From contig MNCI01004185.1 in the NCBI GenBank assembly GCA_015680685.1, forward strand, positions 1 to 27,379: DNA of 27,379 bases, written 5' to 3'. Each line of letters starts with the position of its first letter. Position 1 is the first letter of the stretch. The DNA comes from Gnetum montanum. Its lineage: Eukaryota > Streptophyta > Gnetopsida > Gnetales > Gnetaceae. The position numbers were made by a program, and so were the translations under genes. The notes beneath the pieces are model-generated. The model was not told the DNA's origin. It did no database searches and saw only the letters and a program-made list of their open reading frames with translations. Positions 9,505-19,336 of the stretch are shown here, one piece after another.

Positions 9505-10215
9505 TATCTTGAACTCACAAGGATTGATCCTAGGATATGCTAGAATCACATCTACATTGACCTAGCCATGAAGCCAAAACAACAACCACAGAGGTGGTTG
9601 AACCCCAAATTGAAAAAAATCATCAAAAGGGAAATCAAGAAACTCCTCAAAGTAGGGTTCATCTATCCCATTGTGGATAGCAAGTGGGTTAGTCCACTTG
9701 TAAGTGTGCCAAAGAAAGGTGGAAAATGGTGGGTCTACATCAATTTTAGGCTACTAAACATGGCAACATTTAAGGAACACTTTCCATTATCATTTGTTGA
9801 CCAAGTGCTCAACACCATATTTGAGAATTACTACTAAAAATTTCTAGATGGTTATCGTGGCTATAACCAAATTCAAATTGCACGAAAAGACCAAGCAAAG
9901 ACAACGTTCATGAGTCCTTGGGGAACTTTTGCATATCATAAGATGTCGTTTGGTCAATGCAATTCTCCTACAACATTTCAACACCTAGTCCTAAGCATTT
10001 TCCAATAGTAATTCAGTAGTGGTGTGGAAGTCTTCATGCATGAATTATCCACATATGGAGCTACACTTGAGCAAGCCTTGGACTACCTTGAGAAAGTGTT
10101 GAAATTATGTGTTAAAACTAACTTATGGCTCAATTGATAGAAAAGTCACCTCATGGTCTAGGAGGGCAATATATTGGGGCACAAAATCTCATAAGTAGGA
10201 ATTGAGGTAGCCCCT
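9505..10215 (+). pseudogene. pol: Reverse transcriptase of element B
   Basis: A strong Athila/Tat-type RT. It has QPQRWLNPKLKKIIKREI, then YPIVDSKWVSPLVSVPKKGG, INFRLLN, HFPLSFVDQVL, FLDGYRGYNQIQIA and GTFAYHKMSFGQCNSPTTFQ. The longest open piece is 9568-9834. The same frame continues past a stop at 9835 to the catalytic box, which should read F-M-D-D. Here it is Phe-Met-His-Glu at 10033-10044, so both catalytic aspartates are lost. A LGHKIS motif follows near 10180. The frame changes near 10215. RT identity is secure; the enzyme is dead. Confidence 0.85.
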
Positions 10216-10850
10216 AAAAAATAAGGGTCATCCAAGGAATAATCCATCAATCAAAAATTGTCAAAGATGTTCAGTCATTCCTTGGACATATTGGCTACTA
10301 CTGGTAACTCATAGATAATTTTTCTAAGGTCGCAAACTTGTTGGTAAAGCTGACAAAGAAACATGCTCCTTTTGTCTAGATTGCAGAATGTAAGAAAGCA
10401 TTCCAATAGTCGAAAGAGAAGCTTGTAGAAACTCCAATCCTACAAACATGTGACTGGTCCAAACCATTTCATATTATGATGGAGGCATCAAATTATGCCT
10501 TGGGAGTAGTGCTGATGCAGTTAGATGATAAGAAATGTCCATATTACATCCACTGTGCTAGCTAAAGCATTGTGGGTGCACAACTAAATTACACCACTAT
10601 AGAAAAAGAATTAATGGAAGTGATGTTTGCTATAGAGAAGTTCAGGCATTATATGCTTGAATACAAGGTTGTTGTGCACAAAAATCATAGTGCCATATCC
10701 TTCCTAATGAACAAGCCAACGATGAGCCCCCATCTCATATGATGCTTGGTGATCTTGCAGGAATTTGATCTTACAATGGTAGGATGGTCATTGAGGAAAT
10801 TTCATTGTTGGTTGGCTCTTAAATTGTTGAAAAGCCTTAGCTAACTCTTT
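10216..10850 (+). pseudogene. pol: RT connection and RNase H of element B
   Basis: After the frame change the DNA encodes a connection region (SFLGHIGYYW, then ETPILQTCDWSKPFHI) followed by RNase H near 10470-10800: MEASNYALGVVLMQ, LNYTTIEKELMEVMFAIEKFRHY and LQEFDLT. The first catalytic Asp (usually DASDYA) is Glu here, at 10482-10484. Homology ends near 10850, where element C begins on the other strand. No integrase zinc finger or DDE core follows, so the 3' half of pol was lost. Confidence 0.75.
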
Positions 10851-11922
10851 CATTTCCTCTTGAAAATAATAAAAGGCTAGGCAGGTTATTTGGTCATGTT
10901 GGGGACTACCACAAATATTGCATGCTTCACTTTGAATTCCATGAGCTTGTTGTTTAATCATTCATGTTAACACATTGACTTTTTCTATTTAATTTTTCTA
11001 TTTTTTGAGTCATGCCTTGCATAATGTTTAGTTTTGGCCAACATTTACTTTGGTCTACTAATGAATCTATCATTCTCCAACCATCTTTTGGTGTCACATT
11101 TAAAATATCTCCCCCACATGCAAAGTCAACATTTTTCCTACAATAGGGTAGTGAACCTTCTACAAATATTTGGATTAATTAATGGGCTGGGAAGCCATGG
11201 TTTGGATTTTTTAAACGTAACCCTTTAAATCTATCAAAGATGCTTTCATAGTCCTCTTCCTCATGTTGCATGAAACTTATTAATTACTTTCTTAATGAGT
11301 ATAGCATATCATTAGAAAGAAATATTTGTAGGAAAGCATTTTTAAACTCATCCTAAGAACTAATTTGTTTTCAAAGGGTTTGTAGCCAAAATTTAGCTTT
11401 ATCTTTTAGGGTTGATTTGAAAGAAATCATTTTAGTCCTATCCCCACTTTGAGGTGATAACATAGCTAATGTTGTTTCAAATTCTCTTATGTGAGTGATC
11501 GGATCTTCATCATTTGTCCCCTTAAAAATAGGTAATAAGTGAATATTTTTAACCTCTACATCTCTTCCTTGTGGAAAAACCAATGAGCCCTAAGGTATAA
11601 TTGATGTTCTTTGATTTAATAATTCTCCAAGGGTTTGTCCTGAGAATAGCTGATTAATTTGAACATTAGAACTCAAACTACTGAAAGAGAGAGGAATTGG
11701 TCCTAAAGAAAATGGAGGAGGTACATGATGTGAGGATGATCCCATAGTATAAGTTAAAGCTACTGTTGGAGTTACTATAGGACTTGGTAATGATGTTACT
11801 ATTGGTGGGGTTTGTATATTCAAAGTACTTATTGGTTGGGCCATACCTCCTATTGTGGTCACATAGGTTGATATTGAGGTAGTATTTAAATTTTGAGATC
11901 CTACCCCCGTAGTTGAACTCAT
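10850..11922 (-). pseudogene. gag: gag of element C
   Basis: The N-terminal part (11922-11590) is Ser/Thr/Pro-rich, starting MSSTTGVGSQNLN. The core (11583-11371) carries HLLPIFKGTNDEDPITHIREFE and LKDKAKFWLQTL, the hallmark of Athila-type Gag. Further down are degraded stretches equivalent to the C-terminal half. A zinc knuckle C-N-I-C-G-S-P-Q-H-D-Q-I-T-C (CX2CX4HX4C) is at 10922-10881, in a different frame from the core, so at least one indel separates them. Gag would form the virus-like particle and bind the RNA. The gene is broken. Confidence 0.75.
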
Positions 11923-12485
11923 GGTTGATGTTGGAATGCCAAATAAAGGGTTGTCAATTATGGAAAAAATTAGGTTGTATTTTCTTGTTTTGATTTTGTC
12001 TCCTGAGGGGAAGAATAATCAGATCTTGATTGTATTGGTTTTTCTTGGTTTTGGTTTTGATTAACTTTTGTACATTTATAAAGGCGAAGAGTGCTTCTAG
12101 ATGGTTGAATTTATGTAGGTTTTCTTGGTTGCTTTGTTGATTTCATTTAACATGAACATTCTTCGCTAGCACATTCATGGGTTACCATTCATAAGAATTT
12201 ATAAACTGATTTAATGGCTCCTACTATTGTAGCTTTAATTGCAACTTTTTTAACAGTTTCGGTTGGTTGTACAATAAGAGGAGCTAATTCCTGGGATTTT
12301 TCTTTATTTTTATTTTTATTTTTATTTAAACAAGAAAAAAAGCAAAAGAAACCATTTCTTAAATTAAAAAAATAAAAGAAAAATAAAATGCATAAATAAA
12401 ATTCATGAATAAATAAATAAATAAAATAAAATAAAATAAAAATTAAAGCTTACTAAACCCTTGATGCTGATTAACTCTATCCACC
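11923..12485 (-). other. Element C leader with AT-rich simple repeats
   Basis: This lies between the PBS and gag. At 12298-12448 there are ATTTT-type and AAATA-type short tandem repeats. No gene is seen. Confidence 0.55.
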
Positions 12486-12503
12486 TCCCCAGCAACAATG
12501 CTA
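12486..12503 (-). other. Primer-binding site of element C (tRNA-Asp type)
   Basis: The minus strand reads TAGCATTGTTGCTGGGGA, identical to TGGCGCCGTTGCCGGGGA except for five transitions, all C-to-T or G-to-A. It is followed by GGTGG as in Athila elements. A four-base spacer separates it from an LTR end in CATCA at 12508. Confidence 0.75.
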
Positions 12504-12507
12504 AATT

Positions 12508-13299
12508 TGATGAGCTAAGAAAAATTTGGTTCTGGATACCTTTAAAATTTATTTTTCTTTATTTTGTTGTAGAGATTGTCACCTCGTCTATGATTGACCC
12601 ACGAGTCGTATCCATGAAGGAATGGTTAAAAAGTCAAAGAAATCATCAAGACAATAAATAATTAGAATTGAATCGAATTAAAATCCACGCTTATGCTTGT
12701 CACTCATAAGTAGAATCATAAATTTTAACCCTAACTTCTAATATTAAGTTCAAGAATAAAAATTAATAATTAAATCAAATTGAAATTGTAAATAATTATT
12801 GAACATCACAAGGGAGACTTGCCTAAATTGCAATTCTACCCTGTTGGTTTCACAATGTAATAATTTTGATTATCAAACAATGGACTCCAAGAATTGCTAC
12901 AAAGCTCAATAGATCTTCAACCTAAATCACAAGAATAATTGATCTTAATTTGATGTGGAATCTTTTCTGGTATCAATTTCTTCTCCTCTTTCCTAATGTT
13001 TTTCTTTATCTAAAATCTACTTTTCTCTATGCCCCAAGTTTATTATTTATTTAAAAATATAAATTATAATATTTATATTTAATGTTTATNNNNNNNNNNN
13101 NNNNNNNNNNNNNNNNNNNNNNNNNNNNNNNNNNNNNNNNNNNNNNNNNATATTAATTAAAATAAACTAATAACTACTACTAATATTCACCACTAAAATA
13201 AACATTAATTAATACTCATCAAAGAATATATAATAAAAATGTATTAATTTTGGTTAAACTGTTTACTTAAAAATGAACCAATTGTGGTGTTTAACACCA
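12508..13299 (-). repeat. 5' LTR of element C
   Basis: The 3' end is fixed by the PBS. The 5' end is approximate, placed just before the B-type LTR sequence resumes near 13300. A 60-N run (13090-13149) hides part of it. Only one copy is in the window, so the limits cannot be checked by self-alignment. Confidence 0.5.
13090..13149. other. 60-base N gap
   Basis: A run of 60 N within the element C LTR, flanked by very AT-rich sequence. Confidence 0.95.
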
Positions 13300-13618
13300 A
13301 GAAAGTGGAGTGGTTACTTGTGTTAGGCTAGCTAGGCAATAAATGAATTAGATCCTCAATAACTTTACCTTTTACTCTTGTTGTAGGCAATTACATCTAT
13401 AACAAAATGATAAAAATCGTATATCTTAATTACACTTAAACCATACCATTGAATTTCACAGGTGTAGTTGGAAAGACAATGAACATTTTTAATGCCCATT
13501 TTACTTCCTAGAAGAGCTAGTGTATTAGATAACTATAGGTCCATGAAATTCAACCAAATCACATGTAACACCTTAGTGATTTGTATGGTTGGGCGTAGGG
13601 GTACCTCACCCCTCATCA
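13300..13618 (+). repeat. 3' LTR remnant of element B
   Basis: Aligns with the last third of the 5' LTR (5535-5867): shared GGTTACTTGTGTTAGGCTAG, CACTTAAACCATACC, ATTAGATAACTATAGGTCCA and AGGGGTACCTCA. It ends CCTCATCA at 13618, with CTAAC after it as possible target-site copy. U3 and the TATA region are missing. Confidence 0.75.
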
Positions 13619-13886
13619 CTAACCATTAAAGTCAAAGCTCCTATGAAATCTTACATATCCTTATGACATTATATATAAAGAAGTAGGATCATGGAGTTTT
13701 TTAGTGTGATGGTTGAAATAACATGAATCTCCTAAGGATTTTCATATTCATTCTAGCCACTATTTCCAAAGGGAAGTAGCCTTTGAGCCACTAATAAGAC
13801 ATAATTTCTACTTTCTCCCCTACTTGAAAGAAATGGTGTCCTCAGAGTCTAAGTCTATATCCCTATTTTTCAAATGTTGAAAGTAG

Positions 13887-14036
13887 AGTGGATATCAAAA
13901 GTATTAAATAACTCAAAGTCCATCTAATAATTATAGATAAGTTGGTTCAATGACTAGGTTNAAGTGGATATCAAAAGTATTAAATAACTTAAAGTCCATC
14001 TAATAATTATAGATAAGTTGGTTCAATGACTAGGTT
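13887..14036 (+). repeat. 74-bp direct duplication across a single N
   Basis: 13887-13960 and 13963-14036 match apart from about one base, with an N at 13961 between them. Unmerged overlapping contig ends are more likely than a biological repeat. Confidence 0.8.
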
Positions 14037-14263
14037 AATCAACCATAAAACATAAATGTTAGACTTAACTTGACATCCAATCAAGGTATATAGATTCTCA
14101 TGCAACCTAATTCAAAGAAGAAAAGTCTTGGCTTTTTTTATGTAAATAGTGTTAACCTTTCAAGATGGAGCAAGACTTGCCTAAAATCTAAATAATCTTG
14201 CTATGCATGGTAGTAATACAAGCATGTAAAAATTTGGAGATACTCATTCCTCCATCCCCAAAC

Positions 14264-14631
14264 TTGTGCTTCCTACTTGGAGTTATAATCCTCCAAATTT
14301 ATGCTCCTAATCAAAGTCACAGTCAAGAATATGTGCTTCCTACTTGGTGTTATAATAGAAATTTATGCTTTCTACTTAAAGACAATTAAGAACCTGTGCT
14401 TCCTACTTAGAGTCATAATCGAAATTTGGTTCCTCTTTCTTAAATATATAATTAATAACATGCGCTTCCTACTCAAAGTCATAATAGAAATTTATTCTTA
14501 TTGAGAAATTCATGCTTCCTATTTGAACACATAATTAAGAACATGTTCTTTTTACTTAAAGTCATGATAGAAATTTTGTGCTTCATACTGAAATAAATAA
14601 TTAAGAATGTATGTTTCCTACTCATAGTTAC
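14264..14631 (+). repeat. Degenerate 33/66-bp tandem repeat array
   Basis: The core TGTGCTTCCTACTT recurs near 14265, 14331, 14395 and 14461 (about 66-base period). Weaker copies lie between and after (near 14510, 14542, 14577, 14610). Alternate half-units carry AGTCATAATAGAAATTT or ACATAATTAAGAACA. It lies just beside the A2 LTR end. Confidence 0.65.
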
Positions 14632-14671
14632 TTTACCATCTTTCACTTCCCACACACATTAGAATCTTTTT

Positions 14672-15308
14672 TGATGAGTGGCGAGGTACCCCTACACTCA
14701 ACCATACGAATACAAGCGTTTCACGCACGATCTGATTGAACTCCGTAGACGAACTAGTTGTGGTATCTAGATAGTTATTCATAGATTACAGTTTGTTGTC
14801 TTCCCACCTAGACTAGTATTAGCTTTGTCATGTATGGTTTAGTCCACAGTGAGGTGTATGATGTGTTCCTACACTAATGCTACTCTTGGGTATGATGGTA
14901 AATAATATCAACTAAGCTAGGAGAGAGAATCTAAACTAGCCTAAGTGTGATGAGAATCCATTCCTTAATCATCTGTACACATCTTGGACCTCGTGCATGA
15001 CTACCACTGGGATTACCAAGCGCATGGCCTAGGTACGCTATTGGGTTACCAAGTAGTGACACTTAAATGCTTGTGATTAAGTCATATTCATTTCGTGTTA
15101 CTAGGAGATAAGGTTAAAGTGATATTAACTAAGAAAGTAATAAATAACAATAACAATTAAATAATTAAGCTAAGTGGATGCTACAATGATGAAGTAATCT
15201 TGATCTTTATTGCTGGTCATGTACATGTCCAAGTACGTCACACTCGAATAAGGATGTTGTACAATTACAATCATCACACTACGGGCATGCACTAGGAGAA
15301 AAGGGTTT
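14672..15308 (-). repeat. A2 3' LTR, distal part (R/U5)
   Basis: The reverse complement aligns with 2905-3595 of the A1 LTR: shared TTATTCGAGTGTG, ACTTCATCATTG, CTTGGTAATCCCAGTGG and CTAGTCTAGGTGGGAAGACA. It ends CTCATCA at 14672, mirroring the TGATGAG start, and retains the terminal part missing from A1. Confidence 0.8.
15304..15308 (+). repeat. Target-site duplication of element D, left copy (GGGTT)
   Basis: GGGTT at 15304-15308 and again at 24389-24393, directly abutting the two LTR ends of element D. A 5-bp duplication is normal for Gypsy elements. Confidence 0.8.
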
Positions 15309-15975
15309 GTTGTGATCAAAAACGTCAATGGCTGGAAACACCAAGAGGTTGCTGGAAGAACAGTTTAACCTCAAATTTGCACAAGGGCCATGCTGGAGAA
15401 AATGGATTCAAGGTGCCCTAAATGGTCTGGTCAATCAGACAAAGACTTAACTAGTGTACAATAACCCTTTTTCAAACAATTCTTTTAAATGGAACACCTG
15501 TGGTAAGATAAAAAGAAAATGTGATGTGCACAGTAATAGAAATGTGCTAAATCATGTAACAAGACAATGGACATGATTAAACATTTAACAATTCAAAAAA
15601 ATAAATGCTGTAATCAGCCAAAAAAAGAGTTTGAATAGGAAGATACACTGCCCCAAAAAAGGGTACATGTATACAAGGTGTACAATAGGCATAGTAGGAG
15701 TAGAGTCACAGCCTCAGTGGTGTCGGGCTATGAAATCTAGTGCTCACTATGATAAATTGTGCCTCTTAGGTCAGTGGTCACAATATACCATGTGATGTAG
15801 TTGTGCCTCTCTGTCGGTGTGGTATGCTTTGGGTCTCATTTGCCCACAGAGCTAGATGCCAAGATGCCAAAATGTGACATTGCTTAATGAAAAAATGCCA
15901 ACTGCCTTGCTGGTAAAGAAATTGAAGCTTCCCCCTTTCCTCTTCCCCCCCTTTTTGAAAAATAGGGTGTAGAGG

Positions 15976-15983
15976 TATTTATA
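15976..15983 (-). promoter_or_regulatory. TATA box of the element D 3' LTR
   Basis: The minus strand reads CTCTATAAATACCTC. The same box is at 23936-23929 in the other LTR. It lies just downstream of the palindromic array. Confidence 0.65.
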
Positions 15984-16039
15984 GAGCTAGGGTTAGCCAA
16001 AAATGTGGATCAAGTGCCACATGGCAGTGCAATGGGTGT

Positions 16040-16360
16040 TACACTGTAGTGCTATGCTACACTGTAGCATCAGGTGTTGCACTGTAGCGCTACGCTACGC
16101 ACTATAGCATCGGGTATTGCACTGTAGTGCTATGCTACACTGTAGCACTATGGTTTTCACTGTAGCGCTACACTACGCAGTGTAGTAGGGTGTTGCACTG
16201 TAGCGCTATGCTATACTACGCTATGCAGCATAGTAAGATGTTACACTGTAGTGCTACGGTATGCACTGTAGCGCTACACAACGCACTGTAGCACTACGCA
16301 ACACACTGTAGCACTACACTACGCACTATAGCGCTAAACTATGCATCGTAGTAGGGTGCA
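16040..16360 (-). repeat. GTAGCGCTAC-type palindromic array, D 3' LTR
   Basis: About 13 copies of ACTGTAG or ACTATAG, most continuing into the self-complementary core GTAGCGCTAC or variants (exact at 16084-16093, 16162-16171, 16268-16277). Units of roughly 20-40 bases are irregularly spaced. The array lies upstream of the TATA box on the coding strand and could fold into many hairpins or act as repeated factor sites; function is inferred. Confidence 0.75.
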
Positions 16361-16434
16361 AGAAGTGCCATCACTCTGACACTTAGAAAAATCTATAGTT
16401 GAGATGCCGAGACCTAAAATTTTGTGGTGTTTCA

Positions 16435-18082
16435 AAGGCCCCTCTTTGTTGACGTCTGGAGGAGTGGCCCGAAAGACATCGACAAAAAATTACAAAACAC
16501 CACAGCAAACATGTCACCAACATCATTTGTCAGCACAAGATCGGATGTTGTTTTACCTTTCTCAAGAGTGTTACAGGAATAAGGTTATGTTAGGGGACAA
16601 GGAATAATGCTAGGGAGATGAAATGCAAATAGTGGATCATGATGTAAGATGCAAATTTAGCATGACTGATGGTGATCATGGCATGAAGTAGCTTGCCCCT
16701 AAAATATTGACCTTTCATCAAAGTACTCATGGAAAGGTCAAAGTTAATCCAAGGATGGGCCAATTGCGAAGCTGCAGCATTGTTCATTTTTTTGTGTGAG
16801 GCAAACCTTCTTTTGGTTTAGCTTACTATTGAAAGTTCGTTGCAAGTTGGCCATCGAGAAGATGGGCTTTGTTTTGACTTATCACATTGCATATATAGGA
16901 TATATGTTTCCTCTCAGGGATGATTCATATTAAATCTACTTAGGTCTTTACCACACAATATAGGCACCCCATAGGATGAATTATGTTACATCAATCATGG
17001 GTTCTATAGTTGATGTGAAGGGAATGCCATGTGTGTCATAGTGCATATGCATCAGAGGAGTGTGAAATCATGAGTATGGGGAGGATGAGAGGATATTGGG
17101 ATGAAGAAATGGATGTGCATAGGCTGTAACAGGGATGAAGGGGATGTGCACTCTTGAGTGGTTCAACTAGTCCAGTCATGTACATCAAAGCAACATGATA
17201 ACTTGTTGCTACGATGAGATGCACCTTTGCATGATTACCTCCAAAGCTTCATCCTGCAAACACAACTCAGAGAGGATAAGAAAACCACAAAACATGAAAT
17301 GCAAGCGCAAATGCTAGATGTGAAGATGCTGCAAGTGTTGGATGCAAAGATGCTGTGAAAGTGTCAAATGTTGTGCCAGTTGCAAGTGCTCAAGAAGCCA
17401 GTGAAGGTGCCAAGGTGATGGTGCTGCAAGTGTCCTGAATACCACACTAATGGCAAGTGCTACAAAAGAATCACCAGAATGGTGGGAGGTAATGATGTTG
17501 TGAGTGCTCCCAAGGCAATGGCAAGTGTTCGAATTAGATTAGCTACATGCCATTTTAAAGTCATGCTAGACCATGAACCTAGTTTAAGGTCCTGGCAGAC
17601 CATGATGTGCTAGTTTATAGTCCTAGCAGACTATTGGATGCTAGTTTAATGTCGTAGTAGATAGTGGATGTTGTGCCAATTTAACGTCATGACCCAAGGA
17701 CAAGTTGTGATAGTTTATAGTCATAGCAAACTATCTGTGCCAGTTTATAGTCATAGTGGACTAGTTCTTACCTTGCTTGCATAAGGTGTGATGTTGCATG
17801 CGTAGTCATGCTGTGTGCCTATAAGATCCTACAAAAATCAACTAGAAAGAAAACAACATCAAGAAACACCTGTCATAAAAATAGTTAAAATGTATGAATG
17901 AAAGAAAAGCAATGCAAAAAGTGATAGTTTTAGGCTGTTCCAGGCCATAGCCTAGTTTAAGGCCTTTTCAGGCCATCTACTTTTGTAGTTTTATGTTTTA
18001 TGTTTTCAGATGTAATGCATAAGCTAATTGGATGGATGCATAAACAAAGTAAAATAAATATAAAAAAAATGAAATGCCTGAT
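16435..18082 (-). other. Element D 3' noncoding region with degenerate repeats
   Basis: Between the protease frame and the 3' LTR. No coding motif is recognised on either strand. A purine-rich AAAGAGGGGCC on the minus strand directly before the LTR (16447-16437) is a likely polypurine tract. At 17280-17540 GCAAGTGCT-type words recur, and at 17575-17985 a 31-35-bp array is present. Confidence 0.6.
17575..17985 (-). repeat. 31-35-bp tandem array in the element D 3' region
   Basis: At least six degenerate units with plus-strand core CTAGTTTATAGTCATAGCAGACTA (starts near 17578, 17611, 17640, 17677, 17710, 17740), with two further diverged units near 17925-17985. The same motif appears twice inside the D gag coding region (19457-19486 and 20888-20916). 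Confidence 0.6.
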
Positions 18083-18860
18083 CTAAGTAAGTAGGAAAAA
18101 TGTAAATGCATAGGCTAATGCGATGTAAATGAATGTCAAAAATGTATGGCAAGTGGAGGCAAAGGATAGGTAAGCATCTAGAACATTTTTGACCAAGGGA
18201 AAGTCTTGGTCATGTAGTTGCTTCCTAACCGGGCACGAATTAGGGACTGTGTAAGGCTTAGGATCCTCTGGGAGGCTCTTGGCTTCAACCAATTATTTGG
18301 GTGTGTTAGCCTTAGGCACTACATTGGTTGTTATTGGTATACCACAAAGAAACTCTTCTTCTAAAACTTGTGCCATGTCTATGTAGTGGATAGTCGAAGA
18401 GGAAGCGTTATCACCATGGATGATAACTTGACCACCTTCGTATGGAAGGTGGATTTCTTGGTGTATGGGAGAGGAGATCGCACATAGTTGGGCTAGCCAA
18501 AGCTTACCTAGAATCATGTTAAAACCTGGCATCTCCTCTATGATGGTGAAATTTGTGCTAGTGGGGAATTGCTCACCTACCACAAATGTTAAGTTGATGG
18601 TACCCATGACTATGACACATGATTTATTGAAGGATTTTAGACACGTGGTTTTGGTTGGCCTGATTTCATCTGCCAGGCCTAGTTTATCGATGACGTAGTA
18701 CAATACTATGTTTGTTGTTGCACCATCATCAACATGTACCCTGCAGATGATACATTGTCCAACATGAATGCTAATGGATAGTGGAGTTGTAGTAACCTCC
18801 CCTCATCTAGGGTTGAATTTTATTGCATCATCATGAAAAGATAGATATTTTGAACCTAAT
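18083..18860 (-). pseudogene. Aspartic protease of element D
   Basis: On the minus strand a plant Gypsy protease is recognisable. YLSFHDDAIKFNP precedes the active site Asp-Asp-Gly-Ala-Thr-Thr-Asn (codons 18730-18719 for DDGA), equivalent to the D-N/S-G-S/A-x-x-N signature. Then come LKSFNKSCVIVMGTINLTF, TIIEEMPGFNMILGKLWL and IHQEIHLPYEGGQVIIHGD, matching the family's usual LLGRPWI...HQKLKF...EG. The open part is 18703-18293; the same frame runs past stops in both directions. It is in the gag frame, so an uninterrupted Gag-protease polyprotein is likely ancestral. It would process Gag. RT should follow but is not found. Confidence 0.75.
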
Positions 18861-19336
18861 TATTATGGTGTAGGGGGCAACATCATTGCACATATGGATG
18901 TCTCATCTACAGGGATGTCCTTCGCAATAAGAATGGAGGCCAAGATTTGGGCCAATGCTTGGTAGTGAGCAGATGACGTCATGAAGAGGTCATACAAACT
19001 CAATGTTGTGTTCTTTTGATTTAGTGTTTGTTTCACCTAGGTTAGTGCAGCTACAAAGTCCTTGTCATTGGCTGTTATGTTGGCTTTGACTTCCTCCATG
19101 TGGCTTGAGAGAAAGATCTCTCACAGAGGGGACTTAAACTTGGTTTGCTTGGCCTGCTTGGGGGTAGGGGCCTGAGTGTTTAGTTGTTATTTACTAGTTG
19201 TGGTCTTTGCTTTGGCCATGGGAGTTGCGAGGTTCTTATTTGTCCTCTTGCATTGTCATTTGGTGGGCCTACCTAGGTTGCTAGTGGGGTCAACCCCTAA
19301 AGGAGGATGGATCAAGATGTTGCCCACTATTGGGCT

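Larger units (their letters stand above)
10850..13299 (-). mobile_element. Element C: 5' fragment of an Athila-like Gypsy element
   Basis: On the minus strand: an LTR (13299 down to 12508), a tRNA-Asp-type PBS (12503-12486), leader, then gag ending in a CCHC knuckle near 10881. Protease and pol are absent; the fragment stops abruptly against the RNase H of element B. The 13299 end is approximate, where the B 3' LTR resumes. A 60-base N run lies in its LTR. Confidence 0.7.
5011..13618 (+). mobile_element. Element B: Athila/Tat-like Ty3/Gypsy element, decayed
   Basis: In order: 5' LTR (5011-5867), PBS (5869-5886), leader, gag (6502-7953), protease (8660-8980), RT (9505-10215), RNase H (10440-10800), then a break. 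The integrase region is absent and is replaced by the opposite-strand element C. A 3' LTR remnant (about 13300-13618) follows. LTR ends, PBS, RT and RNase H are each recognisable, so the element class is secure. It is dead: many stops, a frame change between RT and RNase H, and mutated catalytic residues. The LTR is homologous to that of A1 and A2, so B is probably a relative of the same lineage. Confidence 0.8.
13619..14671. other. Unassigned DNA between elements B and A2
   Basis: No coding region is recognised. It contains an apparent assembly duplication (13887-14036) and a degenerate tandem array (14264-14631). Overlapping ORFs at 14198-14504 come from the array. Confidence 0.55.
15309..16434 (-). 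repeat. 3' LTR of element D
   Basis: 1126 bases, aligned along its length with 23194-24388. On the minus strand it starts TGAAACACCACAAAATTTT and ends in ACAACA. It contains the palindromic array (16040-16360) and a TATA box at 15983-15976. Confidence 0.85.

Noticed and set aside
14198-14504. Overlapping ORFs with repeated CFLLGVII-type peptides
   Set aside because: The peptides repeat only because the DNA is a degenerate tandem array; no start context or conservation supports a gene.
16040-16360. CRISPR-like repeat array
   Set aside because: Units are short, palindromic, irregularly spaced and lie inside a eukaryotic LTR; there are no uniform spacers or cas genes.
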